Notes: a model not told the origin generated them from the sequence alone. A stretch of 64,000 nt of DNA from Rhizobium sp. N324 (GCF_001664485.1 NZ_CP013630.1:1243001-1307000); one strand, 5' to 3'. Positions 15,881 to 25,083 are shown, numbered from the stretch's first letter. Numbers and translations are program-made.

Positions 15881-16242
15881 TGTTCTCCCTGCTCGACACG
15901 CTCAAGATGGGCGCCGGCATCGCCGCCGGCCTGGTGCTCTATCACCTCTATGCCGTTTCGATCGGCTATCCCTCGGCCGCCCGGCAGGCGCGGACCGGCT
16001 ATGTCATATTGGCCGAAAAGAGCGCAGCCGATGCGCGAGCCGCCGAGATGGAGCGCCAGCGCAATGCGGCGTCCCAAGCCACCGAAGAGCACCGCAAGCG
16101 CCTGGCAGCCGCCGAAGCCTCAGAGCAGGCGGCCAGAGACACCCTGGAAACCGAGATCCAATCCTATGAGCTTCAGCTTTCCGAGAAGAACCGCGCTTGC
16201 GCTGTCACTGCTGCTGATCGTCAGTGGCTGCTCCGCCACTGA
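15880..16242 (+). CDS. Rz-like inner-membrane spanin subunit
   Basis: A 120-residue protein with a single N-terminal membrane segment (about residues 8-28, KMGAGIAAGLVLYHLYAVSI) followed by a long Ala/Glu/Arg-rich helix (ADARAAEMERQRNAASQATE and beyond), the layout of i-spanins. These span the periplasm with an outer-membrane partner and fuse the membranes at the last step of lysis. Its start overlaps the endolysin stop by 1 base (TGATG). The partner gene begins inside this one in another frame, the classical Rz/Rz1 arrangement, which strongly supports the assignment. Confidence 0.8.
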   Translation: MFSLLDTLKMGAGIAAGLVLYHLYAVSIGYPSAARQARTGYVILAEKSAADARAAEMERQRNAASQATEEHRKRLAAAEASEQAARDTLETEIQSYELQLSEKNRACAVTAADRQWLLRH

Positions 16243-16474
16243 GCGGCTGAACAGGGCGGCAGTGACGAAGGGGCAGGCGGCGGCCGGCATGGTGCTGCCG
16301 CCCTTGCCCGATGATCTCCGCCGGCAGGAAGCGCATGCGCCTGTCGTAGAAGGCGAGTCCGTCACCGCCGTCCTCGCCCGCGAGCGCCAGGCGCTCGACC
16401 GCGCCAATGCCCGCCAGGGGCGCACCATCCGCTTCTACGACGACCTCATCACCAGATATGGAGCCCGCCGATGA
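16166..16474 (+). CDS. Rz1-like outer-membrane spanin lipoprotein
   Basis: A 102-residue lipoprotein that begins within the i-spanin gene in the +2 frame and continues past its end. MSFSFPRRTALALSLLLIVS is a signal peptide ending in the lipobox IVSGC with Cys22 as the lipidation site. The mature part carries a short Pro-containing stretch (MVLPPLPDDLRRQ), as Rz1 proteins often do, then a helical tail. The 77-base overlap with the i-spanin is typical of two-component spanins. Its stop overlaps the next start (ATGATGA). Confidence 0.82.
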   Translation: MSFSFPRRTALALSLLLIVSGCSATERLNRAAVTKGQAAAGMVLPPLPDDLRRQEAHAPVVEGESVTAVLARERQALDRANARQGRTIRFYDDLITRYGARR

Positions 16475-18096
16475 TGAACGCCATTTCGCTTGCCCTGACA
16501 AATCCGAGGGGTGGAGCTGTTCTGGCGCCACCGCCTTGGGTGCCGGATCCTGATCGCTACATGCCGGCGGCGACGCGCACGCGCTGGCCGACCGGCGCGA
16601 CCGCCACGCCATGGACGTTCCCGGCCGGGCTGAATTACCAATGCTCCAAGCTGTTCTTCGGCGCGCCCGACTATCCGACGAACGACTTCCTTATCCCGTT
16701 CGTCGGCTTCGCGCTGACCGAAGGCGGCAATGCGCCGCAAGAAACGCAGTCGCCGAACGCCGACACCGTGATCGACGAGGCGTTCTTCGTGATGCCCAAC
16801 GGCACGGAATACCCGATCTTGTTTGGCGGTCTGGTGCCGGCGACGGTCACCGCCGCAACCGGCATTGTTTACGGGCAGGTCATACTGCCAGTTGCTCTGC
16901 CGGCATGGTCGATCTTTGGCGTCCGGACGGTCTATCACGGCGCAGAGGGTGCGCAGCGCTGCGGCTCCTATCGCATCCAGCGCCATCGCGGCGAAAAGTA
17001 TTGGGGCGCGGCCGACTTGGCGTCTGTACAGGCGCTGGCGGCCGCCAACGGGGCGTCGACGGCGGCGCTCGATCCTGACAGCCTTTACAACACGATCGGC
17101 AACGCGACCAATTCGCAGATCCAGGCTTACGGGCCCGCGCTTGTCCTGGCGAAAGGATGGGACGGCCGGCCGGTTCCACTCGTCGTCGGTGACAGCCTGA
17201 TCGAGCGGCAGGAGATCGCCGCGTCGGCCGACGAGCGCGGCAACATGGGCATGATACGGCGATGGCTCGACCAGCGCGACCAGGTTTGGGGGAGCACTGT
17301 CCCGCTCGTCATGGGCGTGCCTGGTGAGCATAACGAATTCGAGCTTGCCACCAACGCTACCAAGCGATGGGTGATGATCGACGCCATCAAGACGACGTTC
17401 AACGGCGGCAAAGACATTTGGACTTTCTGCCTCGACCAGGGCGGCCGCAACGACAACAACACGACGCTTTCGCTCTGGCAGTCGCGCAAGTTCGGGCTCG
17501 ATGATCGGATCATCGCCCGGTATCCCGGCGCGCATATGGTGGGCATGACCATTCTGCCGACCATGGCGGGATCGTCGGATAGCGGCCGCACGGTCGCCGG
17601 CTACAGCGCGACGTCGGCGCTGTGGAACCCGGTCACGGGGACGCTCGCCAGCATGAACGCGTCACTCATCGCGTCGTCGCGGTTCGCCAAGACGATTGAT
17701 ATCGTGCCGGCCTTCATGTCGGACAGTGATCCGACGAAGGGATCGGCGGCCGAATTGACGCCGCTCGGCAACGTCATCGGCCATCCCGGCAACCAAGATG
17801 GCGTGACGACATGGGACACGATGCGCCTGCCAAGCACGACGAAGCTCGGTGCGCGCGTCATGTTCGAATATCAGCCTGGACTCTGGACCAGCCGGACGCT
17901 CGTAGACCGAACGGATTTGGGAGACGGCACGGCGAACTACCGCGTCGCCGAAGTGCTGGCGACCAACGTGCAGGATAACGCCGCCCTGCTCGGCCACGCC
18001 TATACGGCTGCCGATTTCGTTCACCCGGCTCTCTACGGCGTCCTGCGTTTCGTCAGCCGCCTGCCTCAAACGCACAAGGCAAAGTTCTATCCATGA
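16471..18096 (+). CDS. Phage SGNH/GDSL-type hydrolase-like protein
   Basis: A 541-residue protein. Residues 1-230 are a beta-rich region of unknown fold. A GDSL motif follows a beta strand at residues 240-243 (VPLVVGDSLIERQEIAA), and AADFVHPALYG near residues 513-522 supplies the Asp-x-x-His pair expected for the catalytic triad of SGNH esterases. Such domains on phage virions often deacetylate surface polysaccharide. The gene is coupled to the spanin operon by an ATGATGA overlap (start 16471, with an equally possible ATG at 16474) and to the next gene by ATGA. It may take over from the broken SGNH gene at 14571, but this is conjecture. Confidence 0.65.
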   Translation: MMNAISLALTNPRGGAVLAPPPWVPDPDRYMPAATRTRWPTGATATPWTFPAGLNYQCSKLFFGAPDYPTNDFLIPFVGFALTEGGNAPQETQSPNADTVIDEAFFVMPNGTEYPILFGGLVPATVTAATGIVYGQVILPVALPAWSIFGVRTVYHGAEGAQRCGSYRIQRHRGEKYWGAADLASVQALAAANGASTAALDPDSLYNTIGNATNSQIQAYGPALVLAKGWDGRPVPLVVGDSLIERQEIAASADERGNMGMIRRWLDQRDQVWGSTVPLVMGVPGEHNEFELATNATKRWVMIDAIKTTFNGGKDIWTFCLDQGGRNDNNTTLSLWQSRKFGLDDRIIARYPGAHMVGMTILPTMAGSSDSGRTVAGYSATSALWNPVTGTLASMNASLIASSRFAKTIDIVPAFMSDSDPTKGSAAELTPLGNVIGHPGNQDGVTTWDTMRLPSTTKLGARVMFEYQPGLWTSRTLVDRTDLGDGTANYRVAEVLATNVQDNAALLGHAYTAADFVHPALYGVLRFVSRLPQTHKAKFYP

Positions 18097-18521
18097 CCTC
18101 CAACGACGATATTCTCCGCGCTCTCGGGCGCGTCGAGGGAAGGCTGACAGGCATCGAGGAAAACGTGGCGCTGCTGCGCAACGAGGTCAGCGACGAAAAG
18201 GCCAACGCGCACGACAGCCGAGCCGTGATCCACACCCGGCTCGACGAACAGGCAAGGCAGATCGCAAATCTCGATACCAGGGCAGCAATCAGCGGCGGCG
18301 CCGACGCCCAGATCCGCGCGGAGATCAGGAGCCTCAAGGAGACCGTCGAAAAGAACCAGGAGGCGGTGGGGCCGGCGCTGGAAGAGTGGAAACGGATGAA
18401 ATCGATCGGCTACGGCATATCGGGATTGATTGCCTTTGCCGGGCTGACGATCGGCGGGATGATTGCCTATGCCAGCGATGGCGCGGTGGCGGCGCTCAGG
18501 CATTGGTTGAAGATCAGTTGA
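18093..18521 (+). CDS. DUF1515-like phage protein
   Basis: A 142-residue protein, coupled by ATGA to the preceding gene. It has an N-terminal coiled coil (ILRALGRVEGRLTGIEENVA and onwards), a second helical stretch (IRAEIRSLKETVEKNQEAVG), and one membrane segment near residues 107-126 (GYGISGLIAFAGLTIGGMIA) with a short basic tail. This pattern matches DUF1515 proteins, found mainly in rhizobial prophages after the tail and lysis genes. The topology recalls holin-associated or superinfection proteins, but no function is established. Confidence 0.72.
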   Translation: MTSNDDILRALGRVEGRLTGIEENVALLRNEVSDEKANAHDSRAVIHTRLDEQARQIANLDTRAAISGGADAQIRAEIRSLKETVEKNQEAVGPALEEWKRMKSIGYGISGLIAFAGLTIGGMIAYASDGAVAALRHWLKIS

Positions 18522-18675
18522 GCAAACAAGTTACTCCGCCGCTTCCGCCTCGATGTTCCGGAAAATTCTCCCGCAGCGTCTTCTTGCCGACAGGAGAATA
18601 AGCAGAACCAAAAATTAGACTCTGCTAACGAACAAATCCGTGCCGGGCTGGTTTTCCTCTCAGGAGGAAACAGTC

Positions 18676-18861
18676 ATGAAGAGCATGAACAATCGCCAAG
18701 TTCGCATTCCGGGTCCGCGGGAGCATGATGTCGCGGAACATTGCCGCAAGTTTGGGATCAGCCCGGCCGAGGAGAGGAAGCTGAAGAAACTGCTCGGGTC
18801 CCGGGCGCCGCTGCATGAAATTCAGGCCAATGCGCCGCCGCGGCAGCCGCGGTGGCGCTAG
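18676..18861 (+). CDS. Small hypothetical protein at the prophage right end
   Basis: A 61-residue basic protein starting MKSMNNRQVRIPGPREHDVA, with AGGAGG 8 bases before the ATG at 18676. It contains REHDVAEHCRKFGISPAEER, a helix-turn-helix-like stretch resembling short rhizobial proteins that follow an 'L-G-I-S...E-L' pattern, and ends in a Pro/Arg-rich tail (PPRQPRWR). It is separated by 150 bases from the phage operon and could be either phage- or host-derived. Function is unknown. Confidence 0.6.
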   Translation: MKSMNNRQVRIPGPREHDVAEHCRKFGISPAEERKLKKLLGSRAPLHEIQANAPPRQPRWR

Positions 18862-19353
18862 ACTTGTTTCACGCTCCGTTACGGCCTTGATTCAAAGATT
18901 GAGCGAAGCGGGAAAGGCGAGGGGAGACGATCCTGTTTTCGGGTCTCGGAGGCTGATCCTGTTAGTCAGGTGGGGCCGATTGTGACGGTTACTCCACGAA
19001 AACCAGCTGAAAGCCCCGCTCCGCCGGGGTTTTTTGTTGGAGTGGTGATGCGCTCTTGATTTTCGCCGCCGTCGAAGCATACCAGCCTAACGATTGAAGC
19101 GGAGTGAAGCAATTTTCGCTTGTCCAGCCGGCCGATATTGTGAGCGCAAGGGCTTATCCGCAGCGCCGATATTGGCGGAACTTCCGGCAAATAGCGACGT
19201 TGGGGCGAAACGGACCGCGTAGCAGGTCTCGTCTCCTGTACCAACTGCTACCCCTGCAGTCGCTGCGCGGTCCACTGACCCATCCAGGATGGAGCAAACG
19301 ATCCTTTGGCCGTGCCGGCTCGTGCAGCCCCAGACGCGAGGCCCCAAATCCGA
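18862..19353. other. Gene-free stretch at the probable prophage-host boundary
   Basis: No convincing gene is visible in about 490 bases; the open frames on both strands have no ribosome-binding sites and unnatural composition. It holds a rho-independent terminator (19013-19035). No tRNA gene or recognisable att repeat is present, so the boundary is inferred from the change from phage to host gene content. Confidence 0.5.
19013..19035 (+). terminator. Rho-independent terminator at the end of the phage late region
   Basis: The hairpin CCCCG-CTCCGC-CGGGG is followed by six T residues (GGGGTTTTTTG). It lies downstream of the last plus-strand phage-side gene and would end late-region transcription before the host genes. 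Confidence 0.75.
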
Positions 19354-19554
19354 TCAATGCGTCAGCTGGCGCGACAGCATGAGGATGTAGTCGTCGGCGA
19401 TATCGGCGACCACCATGGCGGCTTCCGCCGGCGGATAGCCTTTGCCGATGGCCTCGCCGAGGATTTTCATGACGAGAGGTTCGAGCGCTTCCCGGCAGTC
19501 TGCCAAGCTTTCGGCATGCGGGCATTTGGGACGAAACTGCAAGACGTTGTTCAT
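19354..19554 (-). CDS. Small conserved hypothetical protein
   Basis: A 66-residue protein starting MNNVLQFRPKCPHAESLADC, with GGAGGG about 9 bases upstream of the ATG at 19554. The remainder is helical (ALEPLVMKILGEAIGKGYPP, then AEAAMVVADIADDYILMLSR). Short proteins with this 'NNVLQFRP' opening occur in rhizobial genomes, but I know no function. No membrane segment is seen. It stands alone between the prophage end and the degP-like gene. Confidence 0.6.
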   Translation of the reverse strand: MNNVLQFRPKCPHAESLADCREALEPLVMKILGEAIGKGYPPAEAAMVVADIADDYILMLSRQLTH

Positions 19555-19988
19555 GGCATACCCTCCATCTGATCGAGCTCGGCCCTTCTGCATGGAAGCC
19601 GGTCTCGTCAAGGAGGCGGGCCACGGTTCCGGCGAGCTTTCCCGGAGCCAAATTAGTGATCGTGAAAATACGATGGCACAGGGCTCGGCGTAATCAAGGT
19701 GAGGCTGATATTAAGGTAAGCCAGTAGGGTTAATTCGTCCACCGAGGGTTGATCGATCCTCAACCGGTATGTCAGGCTATGGCGCAACCCTTTGTTTGCG
19801 TGTCGCTTTCCGGGACGAAAAAGGCGGCGTTTTTTCAATTTTACGGGAAATGCCGATATTCGCCGCGCGCTGCGGCAGCGCTGACGTGCAAAGCGCCGGC
19901 ATCTGTATCGGGACCGCACACCGAAAGGGAAAAGCCCGCTTTCACGGGCTTCTCCTTGTAAAGGCAAGTTTCGACATGCACGACGGTT
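19555..19988. other. Intergenic region with degP-side terminator
   Basis: I see no gene here. The one long minus-strand frame (19653-19967) has an Arg-rich, unnatural composition and no ribosome-binding site. The stretch contains a hairpin terminator at 19924-19951. Confidence 0.5.
19924..19951 (-). terminator. Rho-independent terminator of the degP-like gene
   Basis: On the minus strand the sequence reads AAGCCCG-TGAAAG-CGGGCTT followed by TTCCCTTT. It lies 38 bases beyond the stop of the protease gene and fits an intrinsic terminator for it. Confidence 0.7.
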
Positions 19989-21494
19989 TCAGGCCGCGGC
20001 AAAGGGCACGGCGACGAAGGTCTTGTTGCCGTCGCGTTCGATCAGCAACAGCACCGATTTGCGGCCGGCCTTGCCGGCCTCGGCGATCGCCGCTTTGGCA
20101 TCGCGGGTGTTGTGAACCGGTCTGTCGTTGACCGAGACGATGACATCGCCCGACTGGATGCCGGCGGCAGCGGCCGATTTGTCCGGGTTGACGCTGGCGA
20201 CCACCGCGCCGCTGACGGCGCGCGGCAGGTCGAGTTGCTGGCGCAGGTCGGGCGTCAGGTCGGCAAGGCCGATGCCGAGGCTCGGCTGGCCGCTGGCCTC
20301 ACCCTTGCTGTCGGGGCTTCCGGCGGCGGCCTGTTTCTGGCCGTCCTCATTGGCGCCGACGGTGACGTTGAGATCAAGCTTGTCGCCGTCGCGCCAGATG
20401 CCGAGGGATTTCTTGGCGCCGGGCGAAAGGTCGGCCACCAGCCGCGACAGATCCTTCGGCGTCTTGACGGGCTCGCCGCCGACAGACGTGATGATATCGC
20501 CGGGCTTCACCCCGGCATGGGCTGCCGGCGTATCGGCGGTGACGGCGGCAACCAGCGCCCCGCCTGTCTTATCGAGGCCGACGGCATCGGCGACGTCCTT
20601 GGTCACTGGCTGGATCTGCACGCCGAGATAGCCGTGATCGATCGAGCCGTTTTTCTGCAGCTTGGCGACGATCGCTTTCGCCTCATCGGACGGAATGGCG
20701 AAGCCGACGCCGACACTGCCGCCGTTCGGCGAATAGATCGCCGTGTTGATGCCGACGACATTGCCGCTGCGGTCGACGAGCGGGCCGCCTGAGTTGCCGT
20801 GGTTGATCGGCGCGTCGATCTGGATGAAATCGTCATAGGGCCCGCTGTGCAGGTCGCGGCCGCGCGCCGAGACGATGCCGGCCGTCACCGTGGTGCCGAT
20901 GCCGAAGGGGTTGCCGATCGCCAGGATCTGGTCGCCGAGCTTCAGCCGGTCGGAATCGCCCCAGGCAATGGTCGCCAGCGGCTTTCCCGCCTCTATCTTG
21001 ATGACGGCGACATCGGATTTGGCGTCGGTGCCGATCAGCTTGGCCGGCAGTTCCGTGCCGTCGTCGAGCGTCACCTTGATGTCGACGGCATTGTCGATGA
21101 CATGGTTGTTGGTGACAACAACGCCGTCCGGACTGATGATGAAGCCAGAGCCGAGCGCCAGCGCCTGCTGCGACGGCCGGTTTTTCGGCGCCTGGCGCGG
21201 CAGCGGAATGCCCTGATCCTCGAAGAACTGGCGGAACTGCTCGTCCATCGGCGAATCCTGCTGGCCGGCGCTGACATCGGTCGCCTTCACTGCGGTGGTG
21301 ATGGTGACGACGGCAGGCTTGTCGGCATCGACGATGGAGGCAAAGGAGCCGCTCGCGGCGAGTATGCCGCCGGAATCCGCAGGCGCGGCAATGGCGTTCG
21401 GGGCGTTGATGGCGAAGGGCAGGCAGGCCGCACCGGCGATGACGGCAGCCCCGAAAAGGGCAGCAGTGCGATGTTTGCGGAGGATGTGTGACAT
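19989..21494 (-). CDS. degP: DegP/Do-family periplasmic serine protease
   Basis: A 501-residue HtrA-type protease/chaperone that degrades or refolds damaged envelope proteins. The start at 21494 gives a signal peptide (MSHILRKHRTAALFGAAVIA to about residue 37, cleaved near AIAAPAD). The catalytic triad is complete: His131 in NNHVID, Asp161 in KSDVAVIK and Ser235 in NHGNSGGPLV. Two PDZ domains follow, at about 285-375 (GYLGVQIQPV) and 405-500 (LGIGLADLTP). An in-frame ATG at 21560 would disrupt the signal peptide. Rhizobia carry several paralogues, so the exact gene name is uncertain. It is transcribed alone. Confidence 0.93.
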   Translation of the reverse strand: MSHILRKHRTAALFGAAVIAGAACLPFAINAPNAIAAPADSGGILAASGSFASIVDADKPAVVTITTAVKATDVSAGQQDSPMDEQFRQFFEDQGIPLPRQAPKNRPSQQALALGSGFIISPDGVVVTNNHVIDNAVDIKVTLDDGTELPAKLIGTDAKSDVAVIKIEAGKPLATIAWGDSDRLKLGDQILAIGNPFGIGTTVTAGIVSARGRDLHSGPYDDFIQIDAPINHGNSGGPLVDRSGNVVGINTAIYSPNGGSVGVGFAIPSDEAKAIVAKLQKNGSIDHGYLGVQIQPVTKDVADAVGLDKTGGALVAAVTADTPAAHAGVKPGDIITSVGGEPVKTPKDLSRLVADLSPGAKKSLGIWRDGDKLDLNVTVGANEDGQKQAAAGSPDSKGEASGQPSLGIGLADLTPDLRQQLDLPRAVSGAVVASVNPDKSAAAAGIQSGDVIVSVNDRPVHNTRDAKAAIAEAGKAGRKSVLLLIERDGNKTFVAVPFAAA

Positions 21495-22054
21495 GGGGAT
21501 GGTCCCTTGCGAGAGCGTTGGCTTCAGATGGCGTCGCGGTTCCATGGCGTCGTGGTTCATGTCTTGGGACCTGGCGTCGGATGGCGTTTGGCGCCAATGC
21601 CTCTCATCGCAGCGCAGTCGTTGGGGGTCGACCGGGCGAATGAAAGAATTCGCGCTCGGGATTCATATGATCGCGGCCAGCGGATTTACAAATTAAATAT
21701 TGATCATGTTTATATTGCCGATTTGTAAGATATGACGGGAATTTAATCTTGGCGTCGATGGATTTTCGGTCATCTGCCGCGGGCCGGAAAAATTGGCCGG
21801 CCTTTGCGTTTTGCCGCGCCTTCCCCGCATCCATTTCCTCCGAAAATAAATGGACTTATTCCCGCCGGCGGTGATCCGGCCGCCGCATGCGCCCGTAGTT
21901 TTGCCGACGGACGATCGCGCCGCTGCTTCCGGAAATTCCATTCCGAAATCTGTTGCGAATATAAAATGTTAGTAGACTCTAAATTATTTATTCTTCAGAA
22001 AGTGAAGACCGCGAATCGGGGGCGGGCGAGTCTCGCGGTGGCATATGAGGGGCA
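21495..22054. promoter_or_regulatory. Divergent promoter region between degP-like and LacI-type genes
   Basis: About 560 bases separate two divergently read genes. A markedly AT-rich core at 21680-21745 (around TTAAATATTGATCATGTTTA) and another at 21958-22000 (TATAAAATGTTAGTAGACTC) are good candidates for the two promoters. No convincing protein is encoded here. Confidence 0.45.
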
Positions 22055-23092
22055 ATGAGCAAGGCATTGGAGCGGGGGCGCAACGGCAAGGGCGGCCCGC
22101 ATGTGACGTTGAGCGACGTGGCGAAGAAGGTGGGCGTCAGCCCGATCACCATCTCGCGTGCGCTTCGCAATCCGCAAATCGTCTCGGAGGATCTGCGCGA
22201 GGTGATCCTGCGCACGGTCGAGCAAATGGGCTATATCCCCAATCTTGCCGCCCGCGCTTTGGCCGGCCGCCACAACGGCGTCGTCGGCGTCATCACGCCG
22301 GCCTTGCACCAGTATGGCTTCACCGACCTGATGATTGGCATCGAGGATCGCTTCCGCAACACCGAGTTCACCGTGCAATATTCTAATACGCTGCGCCATG
22401 CCGAGGGCGAGGCCGGCCTGCTGCGATCTCTGCTGACGCAGAAGCCGGCCGGCGTCATCATCGCCGGCGCCGAATCCTATCGCGATCTTCTGCCGCTGAT
22501 CGACAGCGCTGCCTGTCCGATCGCCCATATCGCCGATCTCAGCCAGGAGCCGCAAGCGCTGGTCGTCGGCCTCGATCATTATACGGCCGGCGCCGGGCCC
22601 ACCCGCTTCCTGCTGTCGAGGGGTTATAAGCGGATCGCTTTCATGGGCCGCGGCGCGGATGTCCGCTCGCGCCGCCGCATAGAAGGCTATGAGGATGTGA
22701 TGCGGGAAGCCGGGCGTTTCGACCCCGATCTCATCATCGGCGGCGATGCGCCAAGCCGCACCGGCCTCGGCAGGGAGCTGTTCTCCCGCCTATTGCAGAG
22801 CGTGCCCGATGTCGATGCCATCTTTGCCCAGAGCGATGAAATGGCGCTCGGCGTCCTCATCGAATGCAAGGCGCGCGGCATCCGCGTGCCGGAGGATCTC
22901 GGCATCTGCGGCTTCAACGATCTGGAATTCTCGGCCTTCATCGAGCCGTCGCTGACGACGGTGCACATTCCGCGCTACGATATCGGCTACCGCGCCGCCG
23001 ACATGCTGCTGCGCGCCGTCCGCGACGAGCCCCCCAACGAAGACAAGAGCGACGTCGGCTTTACCATTATTCCGCGCGGGTCGACGCGGTAA
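22055..23092 (+). CDS. LacI-family transcriptional regulator
   Basis: A 345-residue regulator with an N-terminal LacI-type helix-turn-helix and hinge: VTLSDVAKKVGVSPITISRA, then LRNPQIVSEDLREVILRTVE and YIPNLAARALAGRHN. A periplasmic-binding-protein-like effector domain follows (VVGVITPALHQYGFTDLMIG; FLLSRGYKRIAFMGRGADVR; DAIFAQSDEMALGVLIECKA). Hinge and DNA-recognition helix place it in the GntR-type LacI group, which usually senses a sugar or sugar acid. No catabolic operon adjoins it, so the ligand is unknown. A possible autoregulatory site would lie in the AT-rich region upstream. Confidence 0.92.
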   Translation: MSKALERGRNGKGGPHVTLSDVAKKVGVSPITISRALRNPQIVSEDLREVILRTVEQMGYIPNLAARALAGRHNGVVGVITPALHQYGFTDLMIGIEDRFRNTEFTVQYSNTLRHAEGEAGLLRSLLTQKPAGVIIAGAESYRDLLPLIDSAACPIAHIADLSQEPQALVVGLDHYTAGAGPTRFLLSRGYKRIAFMGRGADVRSRRRIEGYEDVMREAGRFDPDLIIGGDAPSRTGLGRELFSRLLQSVPDVDAIFAQSDEMALGVLIECKARGIRVPEDLGICGFNDLEFSAFIEPSLTTVHIPRYDIGYRAADMLLRAVRDEPPNEDKSDVGFTIIPRGSTR

Positions 23093-23204
23093 TCGGCTAG
23101 GATACCGGGACAATAGAAGCGAAGCCGAGCGCCGCTGAAGCTGGCGCTAGCCACAGTCCGGATTATTCCGTATATGGGCGAAATGACGTTTACTGTGCTG
23201 AAAT

Positions 23205-24125
23205 ATGGATAAGGCGGCGCTGTTTTTTGACAGGATGCACACCTTTGTTCGCGTCGCCGAGCGCGGCAACCTGTCGATGGTCGCAAGGGAGCTGGGCATC
23301 GGCCAATCCACCGTGACGCGGCACCTCAACGAACTCGAGGAGGCTGTCGGCGTGGCCCTCCTCAGCCGCACCACGCGTCGGGTCGCCCTGACGGAAGAAG
23401 GCAGTCGCTATTATACCAACTGCCTTCAGATACTGCGCCTGGTCGAACAGGCTGCTGAGGAAGCCAGAGATGCACGTAAGGCGCCGGCTGGCGCGGTTCG
23501 CCTCTCCTGTACGGCAGCGCTTGGCGTCATGCATGTCACGCGAATGATCTTCGACTTCCAGGACAGGCATCCTGATATCCGCGTCGACCTTAACCTGACC
23601 GACGAGCGTATCGACCTGGTTCGCGAGGGCGTCGACGTGGCGCTGCGTCTTGGACCGCTCGCCGACAGCTCAATGAAACTTCATGCGGTCGGAGAGAGCC
23701 AGCGGCTGCTGGTCGGCGCTCCGGCCTATCTGTCCGCTCGGGGACGGCCGGAGCGTCCGGCCGATCTGTCACGCTACGAAACCATCGTGATGTCCAACGT
23801 CGCAGGCAGCAATCAGCTCCTTCTTTCCGCGCCCGATGGCACCAGCCTGACGGTCCCCGTCAGCGGTCGGCTGCGCGTCGACCACGGGCTTGCGGCCCGC
23901 GAAGCGCTTGCCGCCGGACGCGGCATTGGTCCTACCCATCTTTGGTTGGTTCACGATCTTCTGGACGATGGCCGGCTCGAGGTGGTGCTCGGCGACTATC
24001 GGCCTTCGCCGGTTCCGCTGAGCTTGCTGATCGTGCCGGAGCGTGCAGCCATTGCCCGCGTTCGCCTCCTCGTCGACTTTCTTGCCGCGGAGATCGCCAA
24101 GCTGCCCGGAATCCGGCCATCGTAA
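23205..24125 (+). CDS. LysR-family transcriptional regulator
   Basis: A 306-residue regulator. The N-terminal winged HTH is typical: MHTFVRVAERGNLSMVAREL, GIGQSTVTRHLNELEEAVGV, LLSRTTRRVALTEEGSRYY. The rest is the two-lobed inducer-binding domain (DLVREGVDVALRLGPLADSS; REALAAGRGIGPTHLWLVHD), of the CrgA-like type. It ends 4 bases before the end of the convergent NmrA-like gene. LysR proteins of this group often regulate nearby oxidoreductases, so control of the NmrA-like gene is plausible but unproven given the convergent arrangement. Confidence 0.9.
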   Translation: MDKAALFFDRMHTFVRVAERGNLSMVARELGIGQSTVTRHLNELEEAVGVALLSRTTRRVALTEEGSRYYTNCLQILRLVEQAAEEARDARKAPAGAVRLSCTAALGVMHVTRMIFDFQDRHPDIRVDLNLTDERIDLVREGVDVALRLGPLADSSMKLHAVGESQRLLVGAPAYLSARGRPERPADLSRYETIVMSNVAGSNQLLLSAPDGTSLTVPVSGRLRVDHGLAAREALAAGRGIGPTHLWLVHDLLDDGRLEVVLGDYRPSPVPLSLLIVPERAAIARVRLLVDFLAAEIAKLPGIRPS

Positions 24126-24129
24126 GCCT

Positions 24130-25083
24130 TTAACCTCCGAAAGAGCGCTTGTCGCCGCGCCACCCTGTCGTTCGCAGAAACTGCTCCCAATTGAGCGTCT
24201 CGGGGGCCAGGCGACGGCTCCATTCGAGATCGTGCTCCTTGCCGAAATAGCCGTACTCGACAGCATATTCGACCATGCCGAGAAGCTCTCGAACGAGAAA
24301 ATCGTTGGCGGCAAACTCCGGAAAATAGGCGAGCAAGCCGCCCCTCATGAAAGCATTCCGATACTCGGCCTTGAGGCCGGTCACGCGCTGAAAGGTTTCG
24401 ACCATCTCGCGTGGAGAAATGATATCGCCGACGATCGGCAGCGTTTTGCCGTTATAGCGCTCGGGATTTGAGAAGATCTCGAGGACAACAGGCCCGGTCG
24501 CCGTCAGCGGATCGACAAACGGTGCGGCGAAATCTTCCGGCAGATAAATCGGCAAGAGCAGAGTGTCGCCTTCCATGCGCGGCGCATAATATTCGAGGAG
24601 ATTGGTGTAGAAGAATGCCGGCATGATGAAGGAATGCGAGATCGGCAGGTCGCGAATGTGATCTGCAACGCGCGCTTTATCGGTGAAATGCGGCGCATAT
24701 TTCGTTCCACCGGTGATCTTGTCGACATTCTCGAGCGTGCTGAAGACAATGTGCCCGACGCCGGCCTCCACCGCCGCGTCCGCCAGCTGCCGCCCGAGAG
24801 GAGCCTCGCTTGTCTCCGGCGGGGCGATCGGCGGCGTCATCAGAAAGGCGCCATCCGCGCCCTTGAATGCAGCAACGAGCTCCCTCTGGCGGCCGAGTTC
24901 GAGAGGTAGGGGGACGATTTCAGCGCCGAGTTTCCCGAGACGTAACGCTTCCGGCGAATCCTTTCTGCGCGTGAAAGCACGGACGCGGAAGCGCTGGCTT
25001 TCAAGGAGTGTCGCAACGACGCTGCGCCCCTGTTTGCTCGTTGCACCTGTTACTGCGATCAACGGCTTGTTGTCTGTAGACAT
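24130..25083 (-). CDS. NmrA-like NAD(P)-binding protein
   Basis: A 317-residue Rossmann protein. The dinucleotide-binding site is near the N-terminus: LIAVTGATSKQGRSVVATLL, then RVRAFTRRKDSP. FKGADGAFLMTPPI and AVEAGVGHIVFSTLENVDKI follow the pattern of the atypical short-chain dehydrogenases (NmrA/HSCARG), many of which sense NADPH/NADP ratio rather than catalyse. The usual YxxxK catalytic pair is not evident. I prefer the ATG at 25083; another at 25092 adds three residues. It converges with the LysR gene. Confidence 0.85.
   Translation of the reverse strand: MSTDNKPLIAVTGATSKQGRSVVATLLESQRFRVRAFTRRKDSPEALRLGKLGAEIVPLPLELGRQRELVAAFKGADGAFLMTPPIAPPETSEAPLGRQLADAAVEAGVGHIVFSTLENVDKITGGTKYAPHFTDKARVADHIRDLPISHSFIMPAFFYTNLLEYYAPRMEGDTLLLPIYLPEDFAAPFVDPLTATGPVVLEIFSNPERYNGKTLPIVGDIISPREMVETFQRVTGLKAEYRNAFMRGGLLAYFPEFAANDFLVRELLGMVEYAVEYGYFGKEHDLEWSRRLAPETLNWEQFLRTTGWRGDKRSFGG

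Noticed and set aside
19104..19382. 92-codon plus-strand frame and the overlapping minus-strand frame at 19087-19347
   Set aside because: Both have unnatural composition, no ribosome-binding site and no motif; they lie in the prophage-host boundary region.
20112..20792. 226-codon plus-strand frame
   Set aside because: It is a shadow of the degP-like gene on the minus strand; the composition (many H, R, G, V) is the typical antisense pattern.
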